Positions 53,574 through 62,671 of a stretch of DNA of 64,000 bases are shown here, piece after piece. The translations under genes were made by a program, and so were the position numbers. The stretch's first letter is position 1. Each line of letters opens with the position of its first letter. Source of the stretch: JAGQZY01 sp964588335 (GTDB taxonomy: Bacteria > Bdellovibrionota > Bdellovibrionia > Bdellovibrionales > JAGQZY01); assembly GCA_964588335.1 (NCBI GenBank), contig CAZPOV010000010.1, forward strand, positions 60,572 to 124,571. Reading direction: 5' to 3'. The notes under the pieces were generated by a model. It was given only the letters and a program-made list of their open reading frames with translations. It did no database searches and was not told where the DNA came from.

Positions 53574-54041
53574 ATGAAAAAATTAACAGTTGTATTGATA
53601 AGCTTACTTGTTGCTAGCCTCGCTCAGGGGCAAAGTCTTGCCAACACCGTGGATTTATCGGAACAGACTTTTACCGTCCCTGTCGACCTTTCGACGGCCA
53701 AGGTTAAAGTTACAACACTGGGCTATGGAGCCCCGACTTTAAAAGTTCTTATTCCAGAGTTAGCAGCCATCACAGTCCTCGATCATCGCAACCTGGGCGA
53801 AGAGGCTCCTTGCATGGCGAACTTCGAAGCTTTTACGGTCGATGCTGTGGTTCAAGGAAACCCAGCTGTAGTGGAAACCGACATCACTGTTCGGCGCCAG
53901 AAAGTTTTAACACCCATCGAGGAAGAGAACACCTGTCGCGTGCATTTAACCGAGCTGGTGACAACTGAGATTCGAGGTTTGTCTTTCTCCCATTTCGAAA
54001 GTCAGAAGCTTCCCGATCGTCATATTGACGACTGTATTTGA
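53574..54041 (+). CDS. Exported protein of unknown function
   Basis: The 155-residue product has signal peptide MKKLTVVLISLLVASLAQG and a mature part of mostly beta-type sequence with three cysteines (APCMANFEAF, ENTCRVHL, IDDCI). No family recognised. The ATG at 53574 follows AAAGGGGG and begins the signal peptide; the frame is open much further upstream, but that part has no ribosome site. A strong terminator follows. Confidence 0.75.
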   Translation: MKKLTVVLISLLVASLAQGQSLANTVDLSEQTFTVPVDLSTAKVKVTTLGYGAPTLKVLIPELAAITVLDHRNLGEEAPCMANFEAFTVDAVVQGNPAVVETDITVRRQKVLTPIEEENTCRVHLTELVTTEIRGLSFSHFESQKLPDRHIDDCI

Positions 54042-54062
54042 AGCCATCGACTTTTATTAACT

Positions 54063-54092
54063 GGGCCGTGGCACCGGCCCTGTTTTCTTTTT
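54063..54092 (+). terminator. Rho-independent terminator of exported-protein gene
   Basis: GGGCCG (54063-54068), loop TGGCAC, CGGCCC (54075-54080), then TGTTTTCTTTTT. It is 22 bases past the stop at 54041. The loop bases extend the stem by one or two pairs. The rest of the 305-base gap before recQ shows nothing else clear. Confidence 0.85.
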
Positions 54093-54346
54093 GATTTCAC
54101 TTTTTTGTTTTTAGGGCCTGGATTTGTAAGGGGATAGCAAACCTTAGCTTTGATCCTCGGGATACGGAAGCCCTCGTGTTTTAGGCCACCGGTCTGTTGA
54201 ATCATTTTTTAAAAGTTCTCAAACTCCAGTAAAACGAATCTCAGCAATTTCGCTTAAATTTCGAACAGCTCTTTCGTCGGTTTCCCCTTGAAATAAGGCT
54301 GTGGCCTTCATATGCTGGGGATTGTGAATTGCACCATCGAGAGCCC

Positions 54347-55885
54347 ATGGCCATAACAACACAACTGATCAATCATTTAAAAAATAGTTTCGGACTGGAA
54401 TCCTTTCGTAAAGGACAGCTGCCCATCATCGAGTCTGTTGTCAACGGTAATGACACCATGGCGGTGATGCCCACCGGTGGTGGTAAATCTCTTTGCTACC
54501 AACTCCCCGCCCAATATTTAAAAGGTTTGGTCATTGTTATAAGTCCATTGATCGCTTTAATGAAAGATCAAGTCGATCAATTAAACAAAATCGGTCTGAA
54601 TGCCGGATGTTTGTATTCTGGTCAAAGTCGAGACGAGAAAAAGGTGATTTTTCAGCAGATGAAAGAGGCTGAGAGTTACATTCTTTACTTATCTCCAGAG
54701 CGCGTGCAAAATCCGGGGTTTGCAAAGTGGATTGTCGACCAAGACGTTAAGTTGTTTGCCATTGATGAAGCCCACTGCGTCTCTCAATGGGGACCCGACT
54801 TTCGCGAAGATTACAATAAATTACGGTTGTTGCGCGAGCTAAAACCGGATGTACCAATTTTGGCTCTTACAGCAACTGCCACTCCTGAAGTCCTTAAAGA
54901 CATCAGTCGCCAACTGACCTTAAAAGAGCCAGAGAATCACGTTTATGGCTTTTATCGACCGAACCTTTATTATCAAGTTGAAGTTTGTGAAAACGAAGAC
55001 GAGAAACGGGCATTCATTCACGGAGCCGTTCGCAACACAAAAGAGGGACGCATTCTTATTTACTGTGGGACGCGCCGAAAATCAGAGGAGATCGCTGCTG
55101 AATTGAGCGAGCGTTTTGAAAAAGTCTCTTACTACCATGCCGGATTGGACTCAAACACCCGTCGATCAGTGCAAGAAAAAATGGCCAACGGTGAAATAAG
55201 AATTTTAGCAGCCACCAATGCTTTTGGAATGGGTATCGATTATCCGGATGTTCGCCTGGTGATTCATTTTCAGATGCCAGCCAATATTGAATCTTTTTAT
55301 CAAGAGATGGGACGTGCGGGGCGCGACACCAAACCGGCCTGCTGCCTCATGCTCTATGCGAAAAAAGACAAAGGCTTGCAATCATTTTTTATTCAGCAAT
55401 CCGATGCAGAGACGGCTGTTTTAAATCGCCGCTGGAATGGTCTTGATGCCATCACCAAGTTTGTCGAAGGTGGAGAATGCCGTCACGCGGGCATCCTTAC
55501 ATACTTTCGAGACACCGATCGAATTGAAAGTTGTGGCCACTGTGATGTCTGTGCGCCCAACGCCGAGCTTAAACAAACCCCTGATCCTTCCATAGAGATT
55601 CGCCCCACCCGACAAGTGAAAAAGAAGTCAAAAACAGTTCCAAAAGATCTTATACTCAAAGACTCAGAGGCTCAAAAACGTCATGACCATTTAAAGGAAT
55701 GGCGCAAAGCTTTTGCTAAGAAGAATGATATTCCAGCCTTTATGGTTTTCAGCAACAAAACATTAATCGATCTCTCTAACAAAAATCCACAAGACTTGGA
55801 CGAGCTCCAAGAGGTTTACGGATTTGGTCCAGCCAAAGTGGACGGCCTTGGCGACCAACTGCTTGAGTCTCTTAGGGACCTCTAA
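54347..55885 (+). CDS. recQ: RecQ-family ATP-dependent DNA helicase, short form
   Basis: 3'-5' DNA helicase of 512 residues. Motif 0/I: LESFRKGQLPII and MPTGGGKSLCYQLP; motif II: FAIDEAHCVSQWGPDFR; motif III: LALTATATPEV; motifs V-VI: AFGMGIDYPDVR and QEMGRAGRD. A zinc-like cluster CRHAGILTYF ... CGHCDVC follows. An HRDC domain closes the chain (LKEWRKAFAKKNDIPAFMVF ... YGFGPAKVDGLGD). Between zinc and HRDC there are only about 50 residues, so the winged-helix part of RQC is missing. The ATG at 54347 is preferred over a TTG six codons upstream. Confidence 0.93.
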   Translation: MAITTQLINHLKNSFGLESFRKGQLPIIESVVNGNDTMAVMPTGGGKSLCYQLPAQYLKGLVIVISPLIALMKDQVDQLNKIGLNAGCLYSGQSRDEKKVIFQQMKEAESYILYLSPERVQNPGFAKWIVDQDVKLFAIDEAHCVSQWGPDFREDYNKLRLLRELKPDVPILALTATATPEVLKDISRQLTLKEPENHVYGFYRPNLYYQVEVCENEDEKRAFIHGAVRNTKEGRILIYCGTRRKSEEIAAELSERFEKVSYYHAGLDSNTRRSVQEKMANGEIRILAATNAFGMGIDYPDVRLVIHFQMPANIESFYQEMGRAGRDTKPACCLMLYAKKDKGLQSFFIQQSDAETAVLNRRWNGLDAITKFVEGGECRHAGILTYFRDTDRIESCGHCDVCAPNAELKQTPDPSIEIRPTRQVKKKSKTVPKDLILKDSEAQKRHDHLKEWRKAFAKKNDIPAFMVFSNKTLIDLSNKNPQDLDELQEVYGFGPAKVDGLGDQLLESLRDL

Positions 55886-56106
55886 CCTCAGTTCCAAATG
55901 ACCATAAAAAATCTTTAAGCCCTTGTTATAGAACTTGAGACCATAGCCTCATTGTTGCGCATCGAGACCCTCCCCTTCATTTTTTGTTTACAAAAACTTC
56001 GCCGAGACCGTTGGAACAATTAAAGATTTTACAGTCTCACTTTCCCCATCCTCTGACCTTCAATATTTCGTGATAGATTCGAAAGTAACAAACACAGAGG
56101 TGCCGG

Positions 56107-57021
56107 ATGGGTCAGGACATGATAAAATCCAACCAACTCGCTGAAAGACGTTTTCAGCCTCGATATCTTATCTGGGCCATCGCCCTTCATTTTATTGGCC
56201 TTGTGGGCGGATATGTTCTCTATCAGCCCTGGGCTTTTACATTGGCTTTTGGCTTAGCCGCCTTAACGGCCTACAGTATGGGAATTTTCCATCATATGTA
56301 CCTAAGTCACTCGAGCTTCCAGGCTCAGTCGTGGTTGGAAAATTTAGGTATTGCTTTGGGGACCTTGACCTGGAGAGGCCCCATGGCGGCACCCCTTCGA
56401 TATGTGGCTATGCACCGTATTCATCACCGTTACTCGGACAAACAAGAGGACCCTCACAGTCCCTCACTCGGCATCGCCCATGCCCTATTGGCATGGAACT
56501 GGAATCACTCCGAGGTTTTTCAGAACCCGGACCAGTATCGAAAGTTGGTTCCCAAGAAGTATCGGCAAAACTATTTTATTCGGTTTTGTGATGATAATGT
56601 CAACCTGTTGCAATTAGCCTACGGGTTAAGTCTATTTGCTGTTGGCAATTTTGCTGGCGGACCGAAGATCGGTCTCACCCTTGTTGTCTACGGCGTTTTT
56701 GTGAAAACACTGATCGTCGTGTACTCGGCCAATTTGGTTGATGTGATTAATCACACCCTCGGTTACCGCAATTACAAAACAGGCGACCACTCCACTAATA
56801 GCTTCATAATGGCGGCCTTGCATCTTGGCGGAGCTATATCTTGGCACAACAACCATCATGCAAGAGCAAAGTATTTTTCAGTTAAAAAGAAATGGTGGGA
56901 GTTTGATGTCCATTATCAGATATTGCGCATTCTAGCTCTCTTCGGAGCTGTTACAAACATTAAAACTATTAATGAAGTGGGAAAATCTAAACCTTTAAGG
57001 CAAAATGCGGTGGAGGCTTAA
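56107..57021 (+). CDS. Acyl-lipid/acyl-CoA fatty acid desaturase (delta-9 type)
   Basis: Integral membrane di-iron enzyme of 304 residues that introduces a cis double bond. The three histidine boxes are present: GIFHHMYLSHSSF, MHRIHHRYSD with EDPHSP, and SWHNNHHARAKY, the last being the classic H-x2-HH. Four hydrophobic helices surround them. GAGG precedes the ATG. The stop overlaps the next start (TAATG), so this and the second desaturase form a two-gene operon. Confidence 0.9.
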   Translation: MGQDMIKSNQLAERRFQPRYLIWAIALHFIGLVGGYVLYQPWAFTLAFGLAALTAYSMGIFHHMYLSHSSFQAQSWLENLGIALGTLTWRGPMAAPLRYVAMHRIHHRYSDKQEDPHSPSLGIAHALLAWNWNHSEVFQNPDQYRKLVPKKYRQNYFIRFCDDNVNLLQLAYGLSLFAVGNFAGGPKIGLTLVVYGVFVKTLIVVYSANLVDVINHTLGYRNYKTGDHSTNSFIMAALHLGGAISWHNNHHARAKYFSVKKKWWEFDVHYQILRILALFGAVTNIKTINEVGKSKPLRQNAVEA

Positions 57022-57956
57022 TGGGGCTTTATAAAAAAATTCCAAAACAGTTCTCACAACAGAATCATCGCCTTATGCTTTTGATGGTGACTCAACGAGT
57101 GTTTTTTTATTTAGCCGCTTTAGTGCTGACCACATTATTGTTAGCAAGCGATACGTTTTTGATACTAAAAATCGCCGTCGCTTCTCCTCTTATTCTTATC
57201 GGAAGTTTCTCCTTACACAACGTCGGACTGCTGGGACATGAAGGCACACACTTTACCTTATCGAATGATCGATACCAGAGCGCTTTAATCGGTACACTTC
57301 TGTCTTCAATGGTTCCACTTCATTTTAACACCGGGTTTGCTTTGACTCATGCTCTGCATCACTGGCACACCAACACCGATAAAGATCCCGACTTGAATTT
57401 GTTTTTTCCACTGCGTAATTTTTGGTCTCGCCTTTTTTTAGCTAGAAGTAAAGCCAGTCGCGCTTATCTTAAAGACACCATCGCATTGGCGCGCGGCCAA
57501 CTCCCACACCCCAACCAGGTGGGATTAAAGAATTTTCAACTTTTTCGGTTGGCAAAGATCAATTTGCTGAGTTCCGCTTTATGGTTGTTGGTTTACGCCA
57601 TCTTTATCGTGCTTTATCCTGCAAGTTTTGGATTGGCCTTTGCCACGATTTATAGCTCGGCCGTTTTTTTATCGGGCTTACGACCCTATATGGAGCATGT
57701 TGGAACCAACTCTAGTCATTTTCGCAACTCACGGACATTTACGTCGCCTGTCTTAGACTGCGTTTTTGGTACCATAAATTACCACCTCGCCCATCACATG
57801 CACCCGAAGGTACCCGCTTACAAACTACCAAAACTACATCGTTGGATGTTAAAAGAAGGGCATATAGAAATCCAGCAAGCGGTGACTTCCCATTCCGTTC
57901 TTGAAACCTTGAAGCAAATGAATAATGGGGACTATGGCCCCTCTCACTCCCGATAA
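57021..57956 (+). CDS. Second fatty acid desaturase (delta-12/delta-6 type)
   Basis: Membrane di-iron enzyme of 311 residues. Histidine boxes: LLGHEGTHFTLS, THALHHWHTNTDKDPD and YHLAHHMHPKVPAYKL, the last as H-x2-HH. The wording is that of the front-end or delta-12 branch rather than the delta-9 branch of its neighbour. Together the pair could make di-unsaturated acyl chains by successive action, but regiospecificity cannot be read from sequence. Confidence 0.88.
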   Translation: MGLYKKIPKQFSQQNHRLMLLMVTQRVFFYLAALVLTTLLLASDTFLILKIAVASPLILIGSFSLHNVGLLGHEGTHFTLSNDRYQSALIGTLLSSMVPLHFNTGFALTHALHHWHTNTDKDPDLNLFFPLRNFWSRLFLARSKASRAYLKDTIALARGQLPHPNQVGLKNFQLFRLAKINLLSSALWLLVYAIFIVLYPASFGLAFATIYSSAVFLSGLRPYMEHVGTNSSHFRNSRTFTSPVLDCVFGTINYHLAHHMHPKVPAYKLPKLHRWMLKEGHIEIQQAVTSHSVLETLKQMNNGDYGPSHSR

Positions 57957-57963
57957 GGATCAC

Positions 57964-58239
57964 TCAATTGGGGATCAAGGATTTATATTCCGGATGTCTT
58001 TCAATGTAAGTCGCCACATAGGGGCACCCCGGTGTGACTTTTTTATTGTTGTCTTTAGCATATTCAAGGGCCGCCTTGGTCACCTGTCCAGCCAGACCTT
58101 TTCCCCGTAATTCAGGGGGTGTAAAAGTACTGCTGTAGTTCAATACATCATCACCCATGTCCTGGTAGGTCAGCTCGGCTTCTTTACCCTCTACCTCAAC
58201 AAAAAAGCGTCTCTTTTCAGGGTTGTGTTGCACATTCAT
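57964..58239 (-). CDS. Small GNAT-type acetyltransferase (Acetyltransf_CG family)
   Basis: A 91-residue single-domain acetyltransferase-like protein: ELTYQDMGDDVLNYSSTFTP, PELRGKGLAGQVTKAALEYA (acetyl-CoA loop) and the end VTPGCPYVATYIERHPEYKSL, matching the COG2388/YjdJ family. Substrate unknown. AGGAGG precedes the ATG. It converges with the desaturase gene with a seven-base gap. Confidence 0.92.
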   Translation of the reverse strand: MNVQHNPEKRRFFVEVEGKEAELTYQDMGDDVLNYSSTFTPPELRGKGLAGQVTKAALEYAKDNNKKVTPGCPYVATYIERHPEYKSLIPN

Positions 58240-58350
58240 GAAACCTCCTATTGATGCCCCGACCTTAACACAGGGCTGGCTGAAGGTCAGGCAACGAAAC
58301 TGGATTGATGACTCTGCGAATTGAGACTATCATTGAAACCATCAGGGGGT

Positions 58351-58665
58351 ATGAAATTGAAGACCTTAGCCATCATTATAGTCACCGCCTTGGTTTCTTG
58401 TGCTGGAACCTTTTTTTACACCACCAAACAGATGGCCCCTTCCTTTTATCGAAATGTGATCGCCAAAGCGAAAATCCAGCTCGACAACCTCAGTCTGCGC
58501 AAGCCCGCCAGTGACTGTTCGGGGGGACACGGTTCCCTTGTAGAATCTGAAAACGGCGAAAAACCTAACATGAAGGTTTTAATGGAAAAAATGCGCAAAG
58601 CTCGAAAAGAGAAAAACGAATACCTAAAACAGTTCGAAAAAACAGGCCATCAACGCAACCATTGA
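58351..58665 (+). CDS. Small putative lipoprotein with charged tail
   Basis: Unknown function. 104 residues: a signal with possible lipobox (LAIIIVTALVSCAGTFF, Cys17), though the following hydrophobic stretch could also be a membrane anchor. Then comes a helical region (NVIAKAKIQLDNLSLRK), a Cys/Gly part (SDCSGGHGSL), and a highly charged helix (EKMRKARKEKNEYLKQFEKT). AGGGGG precedes the ATG at 58351. Confidence 0.6.
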   Translation: MKLKTLAIIIVTALVSCAGTFFYTTKQMAPSFYRNVIAKAKIQLDNLSLRKPASDCSGGHGSLVESENGEKPNMKVLMEKMRKARKEKNEYLKQFEKTGHQRNH

Positions 58666-58784
58666 TATTCCACAGCCATTAAATCCACTTATCGCCAACC
58701 ACACCTTTTTTAGCTCGGGTTTTCAATGACTTACGGGAGATGCCTTTCAAGACAAGATATGTTTTTTGGGTTATAATTAAAACT

Positions 58785-59084
58785 ATGAAGATATTTTTGA
58801 TAGCACTAGGGACAGTCTTTTTATTCGCAAAGGGCCAAAATCACAACCGTTTCAGCCCAGCCGAGCTGACGAAGATCTACGGTGAAAAGGTTTCTCGACA
58901 TCTGAACCAAATTGTCAAAAGCGCAAATAAAAGAAATCATAAAATTTTAAGTATCGAAAAAAAAGGACAAACCTTTTATGTGAAAACAGCTATTTCAAAA
59001 AAATTCTGTGAGCAGCGGGCCTATCAATATCACAGTAAAAAGGATCAGTTGAATGATTTGGAAATCGTTAGCTACTGTCATTAA
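58785..59084 (+). CDS. Small exported basic protein
   Basis: Unknown function. 99 residues with signal peptide MKIFLIALGTVFLFAKG and a basic mature part (NHNRFSPAELTKIYGEKVSR, KRNHKILSIEKKGQ) with two cysteines (KKFCEQRAY, VSYCH). A TATAAT at 58772-58777 lies so close to the ATG that the transcript may be nearly leaderless. An earlier ATG at 58740 exists but would put residues before the signal. The 3' end overlaps the protease gene by 32 bases. Confidence 0.6.
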   Translation: MKIFLIALGTVFLFAKGQNHNRFSPAELTKIYGEKVSRHLNQIVKSANKRNHKILSIEKKGQTFYVKTAISKKFCEQRAYQYHSKKDQLNDLEIVSYCH

Positions 59085-60066
59085 TATCTTGTGCGTTGTT
59101 ACATCCGCACATGCTTTGCAAATAGGTGAGTACTTTGACTTCACTCCGATTTCGAGTCGTCCGAATCCGACAGCTTGCGAATCCAGAATGAATCAAGCGA
59201 TAGCCCGCGTTGAAGTGCGTCCCGATATCACTCCCTATGGTCGCTGGGGTGTTTGCGGGACGTCCATAACAAATTCGTTTTCAGGCCAAGGCAATAACTC
59301 GGGAACCGGTTTTTTAGTCTCTACCGATCCACCCATACTTTTAACCAATCAACACAATCTGCGCACAGCACTGGACTTAAACTTAGTTCGCAACTCTTTA
59401 CAAAACAATACCAATCCCTGCGACAGTGACCACTTTCGTTTTAATTTCACTGGACTTGGGGAGTCGGTGGGATGCAAACGCATTTTGTACAGTTTTCCAA
59501 ACCCTGGAACCACGGCGAATATTCCTGGCCCCTTGCAGGCCGATGCCGTGTTTATCGAGTTGGATCGCTTACCGACCAACGCTCGCCATTTAGAGCTATC
59601 CAGAGAAACTCCAGCGGCTTCGAATGTGACTCTTGTCGGCCATCCTTTTGCCAGTGACAGCCTCGGCATGACCCGGTGTCAGAATGATCCCGCGTCAAAT
59701 CGCCCGACTCACTCTTGTGACAGCGCTGCCGGCTCTTCGGGGAGCCCGATCGTAGACACTAGCACTTGCCAGGCAATGGGAATCCACTCTGCAGCCCAAG
59801 CCAACGATGGCCGCTGCCAATCGGCCCCTAACATTGATTATGACAACACCTGTGTCACCTATCCAGCCAATCCTGATACCTGTAAAAACCTCTATACTCC
59901 TAGTAAAAAATTAGGGGATGCTCTAGACCTTATTGAAGGTGATCATATTAGCATCAAAGATGAAAACGCTCCCTTTGACTCCATTGATCGCTACACATTA
60001 CGTCAGCCCACGTCACCGCCTCAGACACCTGAAAATCCACCAACAAACTCGCCATCTGAACTCTAA
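59053..60066 (+). CDS. Exported trypsin-like (S1/V8-type) serine protease
   Basis: Secreted endopeptidase of 337 residues. Signal peptide MIWKSLATVINILCVVTSAHA, then a chymotrypsin-fold domain with catalytic His101 in ILLTNQHNLRT, an Asp in ADAVFIELDRLP, and Ser in CDSAAGSSGSPIVD. About eight cysteines (for example VCGTSI, NPCDSD, GCKRIL, RCQND) imply disulphides and export. A Pro-rich tail (QPTSPPQTPENPPTNSPSEL) follows the domain. It starts 32 bases inside the preceding gene. Confidence 0.87.
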   Translation: MIWKSLATVINILCVVTSAHALQIGEYFDFTPISSRPNPTACESRMNQAIARVEVRPDITPYGRWGVCGTSITNSFSGQGNNSGTGFLVSTDPPILLTNQHNLRTALDLNLVRNSLQNNTNPCDSDHFRFNFTGLGESVGCKRILYSFPNPGTTANIPGPLQADAVFIELDRLPTNARHLELSRETPAASNVTLVGHPFASDSLGMTRCQNDPASNRPTHSCDSAAGSSGSPIVDTSTCQAMGIHSAAQANDGRCQSAPNIDYDNTCVTYPANPDTCKNLYTPSKKLGDALDLIEGDHISIKDENAPFDSIDRYTLRQPTSPPQTPENPPTNSPSEL

Positions 60067-60096
60067 GTGAATTTTTAATAGAATAACAATGTATGA

Positions 60097-60753
60097 CTAT
60101 TGAAATACAAGACGACAATTGGGGAGTTGTCTCAATCGGTATCTCACATAGGTAGAGAAAACCATTTTATTGACGTAGGTCGGACGAATGTTTTCTGCGA
60201 TTTGTTGGCGCATTAAAGTGGAAGAGATTGTCAATTCGGGGGGAGGTAAAATAAATATCCGTCGGTTCAGCAAAGGGCGAAGGTCTTCGGGCAATTCTGA
60301 TTCAGCACTCCTTATGGAAACTAAAAATTTATAGGGAGCCTGACGAATGGTTTCTGCCGTTTCCCAGGCCAAGCGATCCGTTCCCACCACACGATAAATC
60401 TCCTCGCCGGGATACATGGATTTTAATCTTTCAATGGCGCGATTGTCCTGACGATCCCAAAAGGCTTCGCTGACCTCATGAGGTGGAATCTCGACTCGAG
60501 GAATATCCAAAAAGGCCTGTTCTGTCATTTGCATTCTTAATTCCAATGGACTCGCCAATGGCTTGTGATCTGTTGGGCCCGGATTAACAAAAGCTTGGCG
60601 AGCATCCACCATGTCCATTGCCTGAGTCAGAACATTGCGATGTCCTTGATGAGGCGGATCAAATGTCCCCGTGTAGACAAGGACCTGGCCCCAACAAGTG
60701 ATTGACCACAACCAGGAGTAGAGAAACAGCATAAGATTTCGAGACATTTCCAT
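60097..60753 (-). CDS. Nicotinamide/nicotinate mononucleotide adenylyltransferase-like protein with signal-peptide-like N-terminus
   Basis: Nucleotidyltransferase-fold protein of 218 residues. YTGTFDPPHQGHRNVL has the H-x-G-H motif (His35-His38), and ISSTLMRQQIAENI is the second ATP-binding motif ISSTxxR. Middle text (FVNPGPTDHKPLASPLELRM) also fits NadD/NMNAT. Before this lies MSRNLMLFLYSWLWSITCWG, a hydrophobic run like a signal peptide, which cytoplasmic relatives lack. Export is inferred, not shown; the start could alternatively lie within that run. Confidence 0.8.
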   Translation of the reverse strand: MEMSRNLMLFLYSWLWSITCWGQVLVYTGTFDPPHQGHRNVLTQAMDMVDARQAFVNPGPTDHKPLASPLELRMQMTEQAFLDIPRVEIPPHEVSEAFWDRQDNRAIERLKSMYPGEEIYRVVGTDRLAWETAETIRQAPYKFLVSIRSAESELPEDLRPLLNRRIFILPPPELTISSTLMRQQIAENIRPTYVNKMVFSTYVRYRLRQLPNCRLVFQ

Positions 60754-60917
60754 AACTTATTCGAAATCGAAAATAGAACAAGATGCCTTGAAAAAAATCC
60801 ACAGCTGTCAAAAATCGAAGCAGGTTTCATCACGGCGTTCCGTTCGACTCTGTAAATATAAATAAAAAGCTTTTACCGCGGGTCACACGGAATTCGATAG
60901 CGAGTCAAACAATAGAA

Positions 60918-61628
60918 CTACTTTTCCAGTAATTCCATCACCACATTGTATTGACGAAGGCTGCGCGCCATCAACCACCAGTCAAGAAGGCCAACATAAT
61001 TACCGGACTCCCACCAGGCCTCCTCTTCAGGTTGTGCAAAGTAGTCTTCTCGAAGTTTGGGTGAGGCCTCCCATTTTTCGTAAAGATCGAACATCTCTTC
61101 GGTGGTGGCCAGTAAATCTTGTCTTTTTTCTTCAATTTCAGACATGCAACTGTCATTGGGATTTTTTAGGCAGGACTGAATCGCCTTTTGCTTATCGAGC
61201 CCGATCATAAGATTGCGGGCGGAGTGGTACATGAAGCGCGCCTTGGGATGAGCCACCCGACGAACTCCGGCCTGAAATAGCAAAGTGCAGGCGCTGGCAC
61301 AAAGGGCATTCTTACGCACAATCGTCGTGATGCCGTTGTCCCGAATAAATTCGGCCAGCTCGATGGCGTCTTCAACCAACCCTCCTCCAGAGTTAAGGTA
61401 TATACTAGTGATGGGTTCTTCATTGAACACACGAAGCTCATCGATCAAGTAGGGATCAATGCCTCCATCCACGTAAATAATCGGCCCTTTACGCATACAC
61501 TTGATAAAGAGAGACACGCGAATGTCGTCAGGATGAGTGTTTTCAACATCATAGTTGATACAGGTGGTCAGCATGGCCTGAGCCTTGACGCTAAAAAGCA
61601 ATACCAGAAGTAAAAATGTCTTCCCCAT
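60918..61628 (-). CDS. Exported ClpP-like serine protease
   Basis: The 236-residue product has a signal peptide MGKTFLLLVLLFSVKAQA. It then has a ClpP/crotonase-type fold: VDGGIDPYLIDELR, TSIYLNSGGGLVEDAIELAE (Gly-rich oxyanion strand), NALCASACTLLFQAG with nucleophile Ser112, and RFMYHSARN with His135, 23 residues later. It resembles periplasmic ClpP-like proteins of the COG3904 type. GGGGGGA precedes the ATG at 61628. Neighbours are other exported proteins. Confidence 0.8.
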   Translation of the reverse strand: MGKTFLLLVLLFSVKAQAMLTTCINYDVENTHPDDIRVSLFIKCMRKGPIIYVDGGIDPYLIDELRVFNEEPITSIYLNSGGGLVEDAIELAEFIRDNGITTIVRKNALCASACTLLFQAGVRRVAHPKARFMYHSARNLMIGLDKQKAIQSCLKNPNDSCMSEIEEKRQDLLATTEEMFDLYEKWEASPKLREDYFAQPEEEAWWESGNYVGLLDWWLMARSLRQYNVVMELLEK

Positions 61629-61811
61629 GGTTCCCCCCAATAAGACGACTCTAATCTCTCAAAAAATGCCCCAATCGACCACCCCTTCGCTGGATCTAGA
61701 GAGATTTACAGGAATGGATTGGAATTCTTTTCAAAAACCCCAGGGAATCCCATACTGGTTGACGCCTACCAACACCTGAGCCACAAACGTCCATGAACCC
61801 GGGGGGGATCC

Positions 61812-62645
61812 ATGTATCGAAATCTCATTTTTTTGACGCTGACAATTCTGTCATCATTGGCCACAGCCAACGACTTTCAAATTTCCAGTAAGCATTTGTT
61901 TAAAAAATCGCTAGAAGCTCGCAAAGCCAGCCTTAGCCAGTGGGCAGAGAAGCTCAATTCTGAAAGTTACGACTTTCTTTGCTTTGGAGAAACCCATAAC
62001 TCCTATTTTCGAGATTTTTTGAGCACTCAGATTTTAACTCAAGTCGATGCCAATATCTTGGCTATCGAAGGTCGCCCTGAAAAGGCAGAAGCTTTAATGA
62101 GTGAAGCTCTACTGGAGCCGCTTCCAGTCGCCGGCGAAAATTTTTCAGAGGTGGCCAGCGCCTTTTTACTAAGAAACCCGGGACGACCGATTGTGGGAAT
62201 CGAAAACCTAAAACATCAAAAGGCGGCCATCACTTTTTCACAAATTGATCAACTCAACGGGAATCTTGTTGATAAAGAGCCCAGCCGAGATTCTTTTATC
62301 GCCAGCAATGCCGATACTTATTTACAGACAGAGACAAAAATTTTTAGTGTTTATGGTGCCAACCATTGCTCCTATTATAGTAATGGCCTTGGTCGAGACA
62401 CCCCATTTGTCAGACTGTTGAAAAACAAGTACGGCGATGCAAAGAAAATAATAACGGTCCATACCTTACGACCCGAAGAGCAAGAGCTCATAAAAATCTA
62501 TCTTATTGAGTTCGGGCTTTTCGAATCCGACAAAGACTTTGTTCTGTTTGACGTTAAAAGCATTGATCCGGAAGTCTATAACTATCGCCTGGATCTCTAT
62601 AAGATTCTTCAGGCCTATGACGTTCTGATCTTTCCGGCCGACTGA
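61812..62645 (+). CDS. ChaN/TraB/EreA-like exported protein
   Basis: The 277-residue product has signal peptide MYRNLIFLTLTILSSLATA. The mature domain shows the GExH-type motif FLCFGETHNSYFRDF, an acidic strand ILAIEGRPEKAEA, and a distal GxxH motif YGANHCSYYS. The pattern is that of the TraB/TIKI/EreA-ChaN group, whose members bind metal or haem or act as hydrolases. No specific function is assigned. A GGGGGGG-like element precedes the ATG. Confidence 0.7.
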   Translation: MYRNLIFLTLTILSSLATANDFQISSKHLFKKSLEARKASLSQWAEKLNSESYDFLCFGETHNSYFRDFLSTQILTQVDANILAIEGRPEKAEALMSEALLEPLPVAGENFSEVASAFLLRNPGRPIVGIENLKHQKAAITFSQIDQLNGNLVDKEPSRDSFIASNADTYLQTETKIFSVYGANHCSYYSNGLGRDTPFVRLLKNKYGDAKKIITVHTLRPEEQELIKIYLIEFGLFESDKDFVLFDVKSIDPEVYNYRLDLYKILQAYDVLIFPAD

Positions 62646-62671
62646 TCAAGTCTTTACTGTTTCTGGGAGTT

